64,000 bases of DNA from Bin87 sp965208015 (GTDB lineage Bacteria; Chloroflexota; Dehalococcoidia; Lucifugimonadales; UBA3495), in the NCBI GenBank assembly GCA_965208015.1, contig OZ242309.1, positions 372,001 through 436,000 on the forward strand, in the 5' to 3' direction. The notes beneath the pieces are model-generated. The model made no database searches and had not been told where the DNA came from. It saw nothing but the letters and a program-made list of their open reading frames with translations. Shown one piece after another: positions 53,603-61,364 of this stretch (positions are counted from its first letter, which is position 1; the number at the start of each line of letters is the position of its first letter). The position numbers and the translations under genes were made by a program.

Positions 53603-54438
53603 CGGTTTTGCAGAAAGAACACGCGTACAAGATGGGCGAACGCTACGGATTCCACCCGGACGATGGGAAGTTTCCCGGCAAACTAATAATCGTTGAAGGC
53701 ATCGACGGATCTGGCAAAAGCACTCAGATTGACCTGCTCGGCAAGTGGCTCAACAGCCAGAACCTGGTGACTGTGTCCACGGATTGGAACTCGTCGCCCA
53801 TAGTACGGCGGACCACCAAGCGCGGAAAGGTCGAGGAACTGCTGACCCCGATGTCGTTCAGCCTGATCCACGCGGCAGACTTCGCCAACCGGGTGCACGC
53901 TCAAATCATTCCTGCACTTAGGGCGGGCGCCACCGTGCTGGCCGACAGGTACGTGTTCACCGCCTTTGCCCGCGACGCAGCCCGGGGAGTGAACCGCGAA
54001 TGGTTGAGGCGGGTCTATTCGTTCGCGGTGCAACCTTCGTTGGCGCTTTACTTCAAGGTGCCGCTGGACGTTTCCATCCATCGCATCACGGTGGGACGGG
54101 AAGAATTGGGCTATTACGAGTCGGGCCAGGACATGGGGTTCTCCAATGACCGGGAGGAATCTTTCCGCATCTTCCAGGGTCGGCTGCTCGAGGAATACGA
54201 CGCGCTGACCGAAGAATTCGGGCTGATGACCATCGATGCCACGCAGCCTATCGCGGTGCAGCAGCAGCAAGTGAGGCGGTATGTCGAACCGCTGCTCGAA
54301 GGCGCGATGGATATCCGGGGGCAGAGCGTCCCGGAGGCGCTGGGACGACACGGCCTGACCGGCCGGTACATCACAACCCCGGTGCGACGCCGAATGACCG
54401 AGCAGGAAGCGCTGGCTGCTGCCAAGTCCGACGGCTAG
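53599..54438 (+). CDS. thymidylate-kinase-like P-loop kinase
   Basis: 279 residues with an intact Walker A, GIDGSGKST (Lys40), and DRYVFTAFARDAARG in place of the usual DRYxxSSxAYQ of Tmk. A LID-like REELGYYESGQDMG follows. The altered substrate motif and the long N- and C-terminal extensions (first 28 and last ~50 residues) mean dTMP may not be its substrate. It is translationally coupled to ppx/gppA, which hints at a polyphosphate- or nucleotide-linked role. Confidence 0.85.
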   Translation: MTVLQKEHAYKMGERYGFHPDDGKFPGKLIIVEGIDGSGKSTQIDLLGKWLNSQNLVTVSTDWNSSPIVRRTTKRGKVEELLTPMSFSLIHAADFANRVHAQIIPALRAGATVLADRYVFTAFARDAARGVNREWLRRVYSFAVQPSLALYFKVPLDVSIHRITVGREELGYYESGQDMGFSNDREESFRIFQGRLLEEYDALTEEFGLMTIDATQPIAVQQQQVRRYVEPLLEGAMDIRGQSVPEALGRHGLTGRYITTPVRRRMTEQEALAAAKSDG

Positions 54439-54509
54439 AGCGTAAGTTTACCGGCGGGATTCCACCGGTGCTAACGGCCTGATCCAAGCGACGCCAAGGA
54501 GCGACCACG

Positions 54510-55205
54510 ATGGACAACGTCAGGTTCTACGGTCACACGCCGCCCGGAGCTGGTAACGAACCCACCCCGGGCCGCTTGGTGGTGGTAGAAGGCACGGACG
54601 GTGTAGGACGATCAACCCAGATAGCGATGCTCAGGGAGTGGCTGGAAGCGGAAGGGTACGCAGTCCTGGTCACGGGTTTCCGGCGGTCGGAGTTGGCCGC
54701 CAGCGGTATCGACCGGGCCATGCGCGGCAATACCCTGGACCCGCTGACGCTCAACCTGTTCTACGCCACCGATTTCTGGGACCGGTTGGAAAAGAACATC
54801 GTGCCGGCCCTGCGTTCCGGCATGGTGGCGCTGGTTGATCGCTACATCTTTTCCATTATTGCCAGGGCCAGGGTGCGCGGAGTGTCTCCCCGCTGGCTGA
54901 ACGACGTTTTTGAATTCGCGGTAGTGCCGGATATCGTTCTGTATCTGGACGTGGACGTCGAGCACCTGGTGCCGCGGGTTCTGTCCGTACGGCAACTGGA
55001 CCACTGGGAGTCGGGCGAGGACTTCCTGCGCGGGCCCGACCTCTACGAAAACTTCATCCAGTACCAGTCGGCGCTGATCGACGAGTTTCGCGAGCTGGCC
55101 AAGGAGCACCAGTTTGTTACCGTGGACGGGCGCGGCAGCGTGGGCGACGTTTTTGAGGCCTTGCAAACCGAGGTTCGCAAGGCCCTGGAAGGCATGGGCG
55201 GGTAG
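54510..55205 (+). CDS. thymidylate-kinase-like protein with Arg in the Walker A motif
   Basis: 231 residues, paralogous to the gene upstream. The Walker A reads GTDGVGRST, so Arg34 (codon CGA at 54609-54611) replaces the invariant Lys. The Asp-Arg motif DRYIFSIIARARVRG and the WESGEDF LID-like segment remain. It may bind nucleotide poorly or act as a regulatory partner of the active paralogue. It lies 71 bp downstream of the first kinase and converges on an acyl-CoA dehydrogenase gene. Confidence 0.83.
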   Translation: MDNVRFYGHTPPGAGNEPTPGRLVVVEGTDGVGRSTQIAMLREWLEAEGYAVLVTGFRRSELAASGIDRAMRGNTLDPLTLNLFYATDFWDRLEKNIVPALRSGMVALVDRYIFSIIARARVRGVSPRWLNDVFEFAVVPDIVLYLDVDVEHLVPRVLSVRQLDHWESGEDFLRGPDLYENFIQYQSALIDEFRELAKEHQFVTVDGRGSVGDVFEALQTEVRKALEGMGG

Positions 55206-55211
55206 CGAATT

Positions 55212-56333
55212 CTACAGGCCCAGGGCGTCCGCCAAGCGTCGCCGATGAAACTTCGGGTCGCCGAGGAACTGGTAGAGTGTGCGCGAGGCCGTGGTGTGCA
55301 GCGTAAGGCCGTACTCGGTGGTGCTGCCCACGCCGGCATGAACTTCATGGGCGTGGTTGCAGGCGTTGTAGTAAGCGGCGCTGCTCACGGCCTTGGCAAG
55401 ATGAATGCTGTCGGAAGCATCTCTTTCGGAGTCCAGCTTCCATAGCGCTTCGTAGGTGGTCCAGCGGGCGGCGTCCAGCTCGTTGACGAGGTTGATGATG
55501 TGGTCCTGCACGCGCTGGAAACGGCCGATGGGCGTGCCGAACTGGATGCGCGTGCGGCTGTAGTCCACGGACATCTCGTAGACCTGCTGAGAACCTCCCA
55601 CCTGGAAGGCGCAGAGCAGGGGGATGGAAGCGCTTACGGCGCGTTCCAGGGCATCCCAGCCGCCGCCGAAGGTGGCGCCGAGGATCGCGGAAGGCGCGAT
55701 CTGCACCCCGTCCAGACGGACTTCCGCCAAGTTCCAGGCGAAGCCCTCCAAGCGTCGGATCGACACGCCCGGCGCGTCGGCGGGGATGATCACGAGGCCG
55801 ACGTGCTGCCGGTTCTCGGTGCGCACCGCGCAGATGAGATCGGTGGCGGATGCGGCATCATACACGTAAACCTTGGTGCCGGAGATGCGGTACCCGTCGC
55901 CGCTGGCCGTGGCCAGGGTCTGCACGTCGGATTCGTCCCACTGGTAATCGGCCTCGGTGATTGCCAGGGCCACCGTGCGCCGCCCGGAGGCGAGGTCAGG
56001 CAACAGGGAGCGCTTCTGGTCGGTGGTGCCGGCCTCCAGGATGGTGAGCGCGCCCAGCGCGGCCGAGCTCAGGTGTGGCCCGGGGACGGGGCCTCGGCCC
56101 AGCTCCTCAAACAACACCCCGGCATCGGTATATGAGCCGCCTTCGCCACCGAATTCGGTGGGAATTATGATCCCCAGCCAACCGGTGCCGGCAAGTTTTT
56201 GCCAGGGCTCGGACGGCGCGCTCTGCCCAGTGGCAGACAACTCCAGCAGGGTTTCCTTGGGATACTCGGTGTCCACAAAACGGCGTACCGCCGCCTTGAG
56301 CATTTCCTGTTCTTCGCTGAGGGCCAGGTCCAT
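55212..56333 (-). CDS. acyl-CoA dehydrogenase
   Basis: 373-residue FAD enzyme of the acyl-CoA dehydrogenase family. N-terminal alpha domain (MDLALSEEQEMLKAAVRRFVDTEYP), beta domain with VALAITEADYQWDESD and GYRISGTKVYVYDA, and C-terminal helices with YEMSVDYSRTRIQFGTPIGRFQRVQDHIINL and HEVHAGVGSTTEYGLTLHTTASRTL. The second acyl-CoA dehydrogenase gene lies 74 bp upstream on the same strand. Paired genes of this sort often encode heteromeric enzymes acting on branched or steroid-type substrates. Substrate unknown. Confidence 0.94.
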   Translation of the reverse strand: MDLALSEEQEMLKAAVRRFVDTEYPKETLLELSATGQSAPSEPWQKLAGTGWLGIIIPTEFGGEGGSYTDAGVLFEELGRGPVPGPHLSSAALGALTILEAGTTDQKRSLLPDLASGRRTVALAITEADYQWDESDVQTLATASGDGYRISGTKVYVYDAASATDLICAVRTENRQHVGLVIIPADAPGVSIRRLEGFAWNLAEVRLDGVQIAPSAILGATFGGGWDALERAVSASIPLLCAFQVGGSQQVYEMSVDYSRTRIQFGTPIGRFQRVQDHIINLVNELDAARWTTYEALWKLDSERDASDSIHLAKAVSSAAYYNACNHAHEVHAGVGSTTEYGLTLHTTASRTLYQFLGDPKFHRRRLADALGL

Positions 56334-56354
56334 GGGGTCGATTACTCCTGAATG

Positions 56355-56379
56355 GCGGCAACGTCCCTGACGTTGCCGC
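56355..56379. other. perfect hairpin between the two acyl-CoA dehydrogenase genes
   Basis: An 11-bp perfect inverted repeat (56355-56365 with 56369-56379) with a 3-nt loop lies between the paired genes. There is no T run on the minus strand, so it may be an RNA processing or stability element rather than a terminator. Confidence 0.55.
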
Positions 56380-56407
56380 GTAAAACGAACTCTCTACGAA
56401 TCTCAGA

Positions 56408-57640
56408 TCAGGCGAGGGCGCCGGCGCGTTCGCGCTGCTGGCGTCCGATTCCGATGCGACGGGCCATGATGACCTTCTGGATATCGGTGGTGCCGCCGGG
56501 GTGGAGGGCGATGATCGCTGCCCGCTGGTGGGACTCGATGTGGCCCTCACCGGCGCCCCACTGCTCGTCCTTGGTCAAGGCGGCAGGGCCCAGGATGTCG
56601 AGGATACCGGTGGCGATACGGAGGCCGGACTGCTTGCGGAAGTAGGATGCTTGGGGCCCTTCGTAGGTGATATGGGCGCCGCTGTGGCGCATCCAATAGT
56701 TGCGCAGCTGGAACAGGCGACCGATTTCAGCGTCAATGTAGATGTCGACCAGGCGCTCGCGGACATCGGAGTCCTTGCTCAGGGCCTCGCCGCGACGGTT
56801 GTTGGTCTTGCAGTAGTCGAAGATGCGGTCGACGATCCAGTTTCGGCCAATCTTCCCGCCAGTGCCGTGCTCCAGCTCCAGGTGGGTGGTGGCAACCTTC
56901 CAGCCCTCGTTTTCGCCGCCGATCAGGTTGCGGGCGGGGACGCGAACGTTGTCGAAGTAGACGATGTTCTTGACGCCGGAACCGGCGCCAGACTCGCCAG
57001 CGGAGGACAGCAAGTCCATCGGGAAAACGCTGATGCCCGGCAGATTGGACGGCACCATGAACCAGCTCAGGTTATGGTGCCGGTCGCCCTCTGGATCGGT
57101 GCAGGTGATGGTCCACATGTAGTCGGAACCGTGCGCGCTGCCGACGTATACCTTCTGGCCGTTGATGACATAATCGTCGCCGTCACGGCGGGCCGCCGTC
57201 TTGGCGTTGGCCAGGTCGGAGCCGGCTTCGGGCTCCGTGAGCAGCTGCCAGGTGCGGATTTCGCCCTTGAAGATCTTGGGCAGGAATTCCTGCTTCTGCT
57301 CCTCGGAGCCCCAGACGAGGATGGAGTTGCCGCCAAGGCGTCCACCCGAGTCGTAATACGGAGGCAGCGACAGGTTGTAGTTGTCGATCTCCTCTTCCAG
57401 CACTACGGAGTGGTCGACGGTCAGACCGCCGCCGCCGTACTCCTGGGGAGCGGTGGGCCAGAGCCAACCCTTGTCGCCCAACCGCCGGCCCAACTCGCGG
57501 CGGAGCTGGTACTGCTCGAAGGTCAGGTCAATGGAGTCGGCGGGATGCTGGATGCCGGCGGGGATATTGTCGCGGAGCCAGTCCTGCACCTCGGTGCGGA
57601 AGGCTTCCTGCTCGGCAGTATAGGTTGGTTCGAAGTCCAT
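56408..57640 (-). CDS. acyl-CoA dehydrogenase
   Basis: 410 residues. It begins DFEPTYTAEQEAFRTEVQDWL and has RRLGDKGWLWPTAPQEYGGGGLTVDHSVVLEEEID, LLTEPEAGSDLANAKTAARRDGDDYVINGQKVYVGSAHGSDYMWTI, and the C-terminal HPGGTTDIQKVIMARRIGI. The ATG at 57640 is chosen because GAGG precedes it by 7 nt. It is the first of the two-gene set and probably the partner of the downstream acyl-CoA dehydrogenase. Substrate unknown. Confidence 0.94.
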   Translation of the reverse strand: MDFEPTYTAEQEAFRTEVQDWLRDNIPAGIQHPADSIDLTFEQYQLRRELGRRLGDKGWLWPTAPQEYGGGGLTVDHSVVLEEEIDNYNLSLPPYYDSGGRLGGNSILVWGSEEQKQEFLPKIFKGEIRTWQLLTEPEAGSDLANAKTAARRDGDDYVINGQKVYVGSAHGSDYMWTITCTDPEGDRHHNLSWFMVPSNLPGISVFPMDLLSSAGESGAGSGVKNIVYFDNVRVPARNLIGGENEGWKVATTHLELEHGTGGKIGRNWIVDRIFDYCKTNNRRGEALSKDSDVRERLVDIYIDAEIGRLFQLRNYWMRHSGAHITYEGPQASYFRKQSGLRIATGILDILGPAALTKDEQWGAGEGHIESHQRAAIIALHPGGTTDIQKVIMARRIGIGRQQRERAGALA

Positions 57641-57746
57641 GGCATGCCTCGAAAACGGCCGGGTCATGGCCCGGCCGGGGTGTTTCGGGAATTAGTGGGC
57701 AATTATGCCGGATGGGACGGGATGGGGCAACCGGGGCTGCAATGTG

Positions 57747-57799
57747 TTGACGGAGCTATGCGTATGCCGTATGCTTGCTATAGACATACGACATATAAT
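57747..57799 (+). promoter_or_regulatory. promoter overlapped by CGTATG operator-like repeats
   Basis: TTGACG (57747-57752), a 17-bp spacer and TATGCT (57770-57775) form a good promoter. A second -10, TATAAT, lies at 57794-57799. CGTATG occurs twice directly (57761-57766, 57768-57773) and once inverted as CATACG (57785-57790), covering the spacer and -10. The next gene starts with a ribbon-helix-helix-like domain, so autorepression is plausible. Confidence 0.5.
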
Positions 57800-57817
57800 T
57801 ATCTGCTGGAGGCCAAG

Positions 57818-58540
57818 ATGAGAATTGGGATCAACGTACCAAACGACTTGATGAAGCGGCTGGAGCCGCTGAAGCCGGAGCTGAACATCTCGCAGGTTTG
57901 CCGGGATGCTCTCACGGCCAAAGCGGAGAAATACGAGCAGATGAAAGCCAGTATGAACGAGGACGGCATCAGTTCAGCAGTGAAAAAAATCGGGGATCAG
58001 GAAGCGGAATTCCGAGCTGCGGTAGAAGTTGACTGGGAACGGCTGGCCAAGGAAGACGCAGCTGCTTGGGTGCAAGCCGCCGGCTGGGATCAATGGCAGA
58101 ACTTACGTGAAGATCTTCATTTCTACAAATCACCGCACATTCCCCAGTGGGAAATCATTTTTCCGCCGGACATAGACGGAGTCCCGGATTTCTATACCAG
58201 ATGGGACGAATTAAGTCGCCGGGGGGACGAGATGGAGAAGAAGCACCCCGGTTTCAGGAGTTGGTTTCTCAAGAATAGGCAACACTTCGATGTTGCTCAC
58301 CAAGCGTATATGATCGCTTGGCTGGCGTTTACGGACGAGGTTTGGGAGCTGGTTCAGCAACGTAAATTGGAGCATCTCGAGCAACAGCTGGCCCAGCGCG
58401 CGGCGCCGCCAGAGCCCAAAGTGCCAGAGCATCTGTTTGGTGATGTTCAGTCTCCAAAGGAACAGCCATTTCGAGTCGCTCCCCATCACGCCGGATACGC
58501 TCCCGGTATTGACCCGCTGAAGCTAAATCACTTCAGTTGA
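57818..58540 (+). CDS. protein with RHH/CcdA-like N-terminus and unknown C-terminal region
   Basis: 240 residues. The first ~50 (MRIGINVPNDLMKRLEPLKPELNISQVCRDALTAKAEKY) look like a ribbon-helix-helix DNA-binding dimer unit. The remainder is helical and Trp-rich (AAWVQAAGWDQWQNLREDL, IPQWEIIFPPDIDGVPDFYTRWDEL, WLAFTDEVWELVQQRKLEHLEQQL) and not recognised. GGAGG precedes the ATG. The gene has its own promoter with operator-like repeats. It may be an antitoxin or autoregulated sensor; no toxin partner follows directly. Confidence 0.7.
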   Translation: MRIGINVPNDLMKRLEPLKPELNISQVCRDALTAKAEKYEQMKASMNEDGISSAVKKIGDQEAEFRAAVEVDWERLAKEDAAAWVQAAGWDQWQNLREDLHFYKSPHIPQWEIIFPPDIDGVPDFYTRWDELSRRGDEMEKKHPGFRSWFLKNRQHFDVAHQAYMIAWLAFTDEVWELVQQRKLEHLEQQLAQRAAPPEPKVPEHLFGDVQSPKEQPFRVAPHHAGYAPGIDPLKLNHFS

Positions 58541-58598
58541 CGCAGCGATTCCCAATCGCTACGCTGATAATGAATCAACAGGTTCGGGGGCAATCCTC

Positions 58599-58841
58599 AT
58601 GGCAGCAATACGACCGCCGGGCGACATCAGCGTCATTGGGCGGGGCATTTACCAGGAGCGCATCCTGCCTAACCTGTCACCGTCTGACAAAGGCAAAGTC
58701 ATTTTCATCGACATTGAGACGGGCGGGTATGAAATTGACGCCGACGAATGCGCGGCGATGATACGCTTCATGGAGCGGTTCCCCAACGCTGTCGGCTGGT
58801 CCGAGCGGGTGGGCTACCCCTACGTCCACCGAATTGGCTAA
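58599..58841 (+). CDS. small protein paired with a retropepsin-like gene
   Basis: 80 residues: RPPGDISVIGRGIYQERILPNLSPSDKGKVIFIDIETGGYEIDADECAAMIRF, then VGYPYVHRIG. From memory, similar small proteins (IYEE..L....KGK...ID.ETG.YEID...A...F) stand beside clan AA aspartic proteases in cyanobacteria and Chloroflexota. It is 21 bp upstream of such a protease here. The arrangement resembles a toxin-antitoxin style pair, but no function is established. Confidence 0.72.
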   Translation: MAAIRPPGDISVIGRGIYQERILPNLSPSDKGKVIFIDIETGGYEIDADECAAMIRFMERFPNAVGWSERVGYPYVHRIG

Positions 58842-58862
58842 TCCGCCCCTTTTGCGTGAACG

Positions 58863-59261
58863 ATGATCTATGGCAATGTAATCGCCCTTGACCACCCGCC
58901 GCTCACCGGCAAGCCGGTTGTCAGCATCACCGTCGCCAATCCCTCAGAACCGCAGCCTGCCATACCGTTTGACGCCACCGTAGATACCGGGTTCACCGGA
59001 TTCCTCACTCTCCGGCCTGGCGTGATCGCTCAACTTCGCTTGCCTTTTATCACGAACCAGCCCGCGGTGTTAGCAAACGGCACCGTCAGTAGTTACGATG
59101 TCCATGTCGGGCGCGTCGTGTGGCACGGCGGAGAGCGCATTGTCCCCGTTTACAGCATGGACAGCGACCCGCTCATCGGCATGGCCCTGCTGTGGAACAG
59201 CCGGCTGACTGTGGACATCGTTCCCAACGGCTTGGTCAGTATCGTCCCCCTTGCGCCCTGA
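58863..59261 (+). CDS. retropepsin-like clan AA aspartic protease
   Basis: 132 residues with the catalytic-type DATVDTGFTGFLTL near residue 39, and the C-terminal PLIGMALLWNSRLTVDIVPNG hydrophobic-glycine motif. It is presumably an obligate dimer, as each chain has one Asp-Thr-Gly. No signal peptide. It is probably co-transcribed with the 80-residue gene just upstream. Differs clearly from the other clan AA protein at 21958-22344. Confidence 0.8.
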   Translation: MIYGNVIALDHPPLTGKPVVSITVANPSEPQPAIPFDATVDTGFTGFLTLRPGVIAQLRLPFITNQPAVLANGTVSSYDVHVGRVVWHGGERIVPVYSMDSDPLIGMALLWNSRLTVDIVPNGLVSIVPLAP

Positions 59262-59276
59262 CCGCAGGCTGGGGTT

Positions 59277-60836
59277 TTAGCGGCTCCGCAGCGCCCGCCC
59301 CGGCCGCGCCCCGGTGTGCTGGCCGTTGTCGATGACTAGGGAACCATTGACGGCAACGTAGTCGATGCCGACGGGGAATTGCAGCGGGTCGTCGAAGGTG
59401 GCCGGGGTGTCGACGCCGGACGGGTCGAACAGGACGAGGTCAGCCTTGGCGCCGTCGCGGATGACGCCGCGGTCGGACAGGCCCAGGCGTTTGGCGGGCG
59501 CGCCGGTCATCTTGCGGATAGCCTCTTCCAGGGAGAACAGGCCCTCGCCGCGAACGAACTGGGCCAGCACGTAGGGATAGGTCCCATAGGTGCGAGGATT
59601 GGGGCGGCCGCCGGTGAGGATGGCGTCAGTGCCGATCATTTGGGCCGGGTGGGACGCGATTTCCCGGATGTTTTCTAGGTTGCCGGTGCGTGCGACGAAG
59701 GCGACCTGGAGGTCTTCCTCCAGCAGCAAGTCGCAGACGGCGTCGACCATCCGCCCGCCCCAATGCGTGGCCAGTTCTTCCAGGGACCGGCCCTCCCATT
59801 CCTTGTTCTTGTCCGAGGCAATGTGGGCGAAGATGTAATTGTCTAGCGTCTGGCCTCCCCACTGGGGTTCCACTGCGCGAACCATCAGGTCGCGCACGTT
59901 GGGGTCGGCGAGCCGGGTCATCAGCGCCTGAGGGCCGCCGGCGTGGACCCAGTACGGCAGCAACGAGTGGAGGATAGTGCTGGCTGCCGGGTAGGGGTAT
60001 TGGTCGAAGGTGACGTCCTGGCCGCGGTTGTGGGCGTCGTCGACCAGGGCGGTCATCTGCTGCCCCAGGCCGGCCACCGGGCTGTGGTAATGGGAGATGT
60101 GCACGGGCGCACCGGAACGCCGCCCGATTTCCAGCGCCTCGCGGAAGGGATCAAGAAGGCGGTCTCCCAGGGTGTAGCGGGCGTGGGTGCAGTAAAAACC
60201 GCCCTCTTCTGCAACCACGGTGGCGATGGCGGCGAGTTCGCTAGTGTCGCTGTAGGCGCCGGGCGCGTAGGTGAGTCCCGTGGTGAAGCCGAACGCGCCG
60301 TCCCGCATCCCTTGCCGGGTGAGATCGCGCATGGTGTTCAGTTCTGAGTCGGTGGGCAGGCGAGACGACCAACCCATGGCGGCGACGCGGATTGCGGCGT
60401 GAGGGACCATGTGGACGACGTTGCAGGTGGAGTTCCCGTCGAAGAGCGCGAGGAAGTCTGCCACGCTGCTCCACCGGACATCAGGCGGCGAGCCGTTGAC
60501 CGCTGCCAGGTATACCAGCAGCTGCTCCAAAGCACGGGGGGTCGTGGGCGCATAGGACAAGCCGTCCATGCCCAGGGCCTCGGTGGTTACACCCTGGCGG
60601 ATCTTGGGCTGGTGGTCGGGGTCAGTGAGCAGCTTCAGGTCGGAGTGGGAGTGTATATCGATGAAGCCGGGGCAGATCACGTGGCCGCTGGCGTCGATGG
60701 TGCGGCCGGCATCCACCGCCGACGTCTCGCCGGTTATGACCTGGATGGTGTCGCCGGTGATGGCAACGCTGGCCCGATAGCCGGGAGATCCGGTGCCGTC
60801 GATCACCGTGCCGTTAGCAAATAACAAATCAACCAT
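59277..60836 (-). CDS. D-aminoacylase / N-acyl-D-amino-acid deacylase-like amidohydrolase
   Basis: 519 residues of the amidohydrolase superfamily: LFANGTVIDGTGSPGYRASVAI, the metal motif GFIDIHSHSD, GMRDGAFGFTTGLTYAPGAYSDTSELAAI and THARYTLGDRL, HISHYHSP and the C-terminal GAKADLVLFDPSGV. It probably hydrolyses an N-acyl or amide bond; annotations in the family range from D-aminoacylase to dihydroorotase-like enzymes. The ATG at 60836 is supported by GGAG 7 nt upstream. It stands alone on the minus strand. Confidence 0.9.
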   Translation of the reverse strand: MVDLLFANGTVIDGTGSPGYRASVAITGDTIQVITGETSAVDAGRTIDASGHVICPGFIDIHSHSDLKLLTDPDHQPKIRQGVTTEALGMDGLSYAPTTPRALEQLLVYLAAVNGSPPDVRWSSVADFLALFDGNSTCNVVHMVPHAAIRVAAMGWSSRLPTDSELNTMRDLTRQGMRDGAFGFTTGLTYAPGAYSDTSELAAIATVVAEEGGFYCTHARYTLGDRLLDPFREALEIGRRSGAPVHISHYHSPVAGLGQQMTALVDDAHNRGQDVTFDQYPYPAASTILHSLLPYWVHAGGPQALMTRLADPNVRDLMVRAVEPQWGGQTLDNYIFAHIASDKNKEWEGRSLEELATHWGGRMVDAVCDLLLEEDLQVAFVARTGNLENIREIASHPAQMIGTDAILTGGRPNPRTYGTYPYVLAQFVRGEGLFSLEEAIRKMTGAPAKRLGLSDRGVIRDGAKADLVLFDPSGVDTPATFDDPLQFPVGIDYVAVNGSLVIDNGQHTGARPGRALRSR

Positions 60837-61007
60837 GTGTCCGCTCCATTCGGGCCGGCGTGGTACCCGGGCTGACGTCCGGTGGCAGTGTTCCGTGTTG
60901 TCGCGCATCATACACCGGGAGATGCGTCAGCCAATGGGCCCGGAGCGCATCGGGAACCGATTTGGGCTATAATGGCGGGGAGATACCCACCTGGAAGGAG
61001 AATAGCC

Positions 61008-61316
61008 ATGCCGGCAACCGTGAATCGCGATGAAGTTTACGAAGCGCTCCGCACGGTGTACGACCCGGAAATACCGGTGAACGTGGTGGACCTGGGCTTG
61101 ATCTACGACGTGCAGGTCAGCGACGCCAACGACGTGTTCGTGCAGATGACGCTGACGTTCCCCGGTTGTGGCATGGGCCCGCACATCGCCCAACAGGCCG
61201 AGTGGGCGGTGCAGGACGTGGAAGGGGTTGAAGAGGTCAACATCGAGTTGACTTTCGATCCGCCGTGGTCTCCTGATCTGATCAGCGAGGAAGCCCGCAA
61301 CATGCTGGGCATCTAA
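61008..61316 (+). CDS. DUF59/MIP18-family protein (PaaD/SufT-like)
   Basis: 102 residues: NRDEVYEALRTVYDPEIPVNVVDLGLIYDVQV, then TFPGCGMGPHIAQQAEWAV with the conserved Cys and ending DPPWSPDLISEEARNMLGI. Members act in Fe-S cluster maturation (SufT) or as part of phenylacetyl-CoA epoxidase (PaaD); the neighbouring Mrp ATPase favours Fe-S maturation. GGAAGGAG fixes the start. A TATAAT at 60968-60973 could be the -10. Confidence 0.88.
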   Translation: MPATVNRDEVYEALRTVYDPEIPVNVVDLGLIYDVQVSDANDVFVQMTLTFPGCGMGPHIAQQAEWAVQDVEGVEEVNIELTFDPPWSPDLISEEARNMLGI

Positions 61317-61364
61317 CCCCTTTGGCACGCCCAGGATCGCCCGGATACGGAGAACAACCCTACG

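Noticed and set aside
54439..54509. Terminator between the two Tmk-like genes
   Set aside because: Only a weak ACCGG/CCGGT stem with a 10-nt loop and no T run; the genes probably remain co-transcribed.
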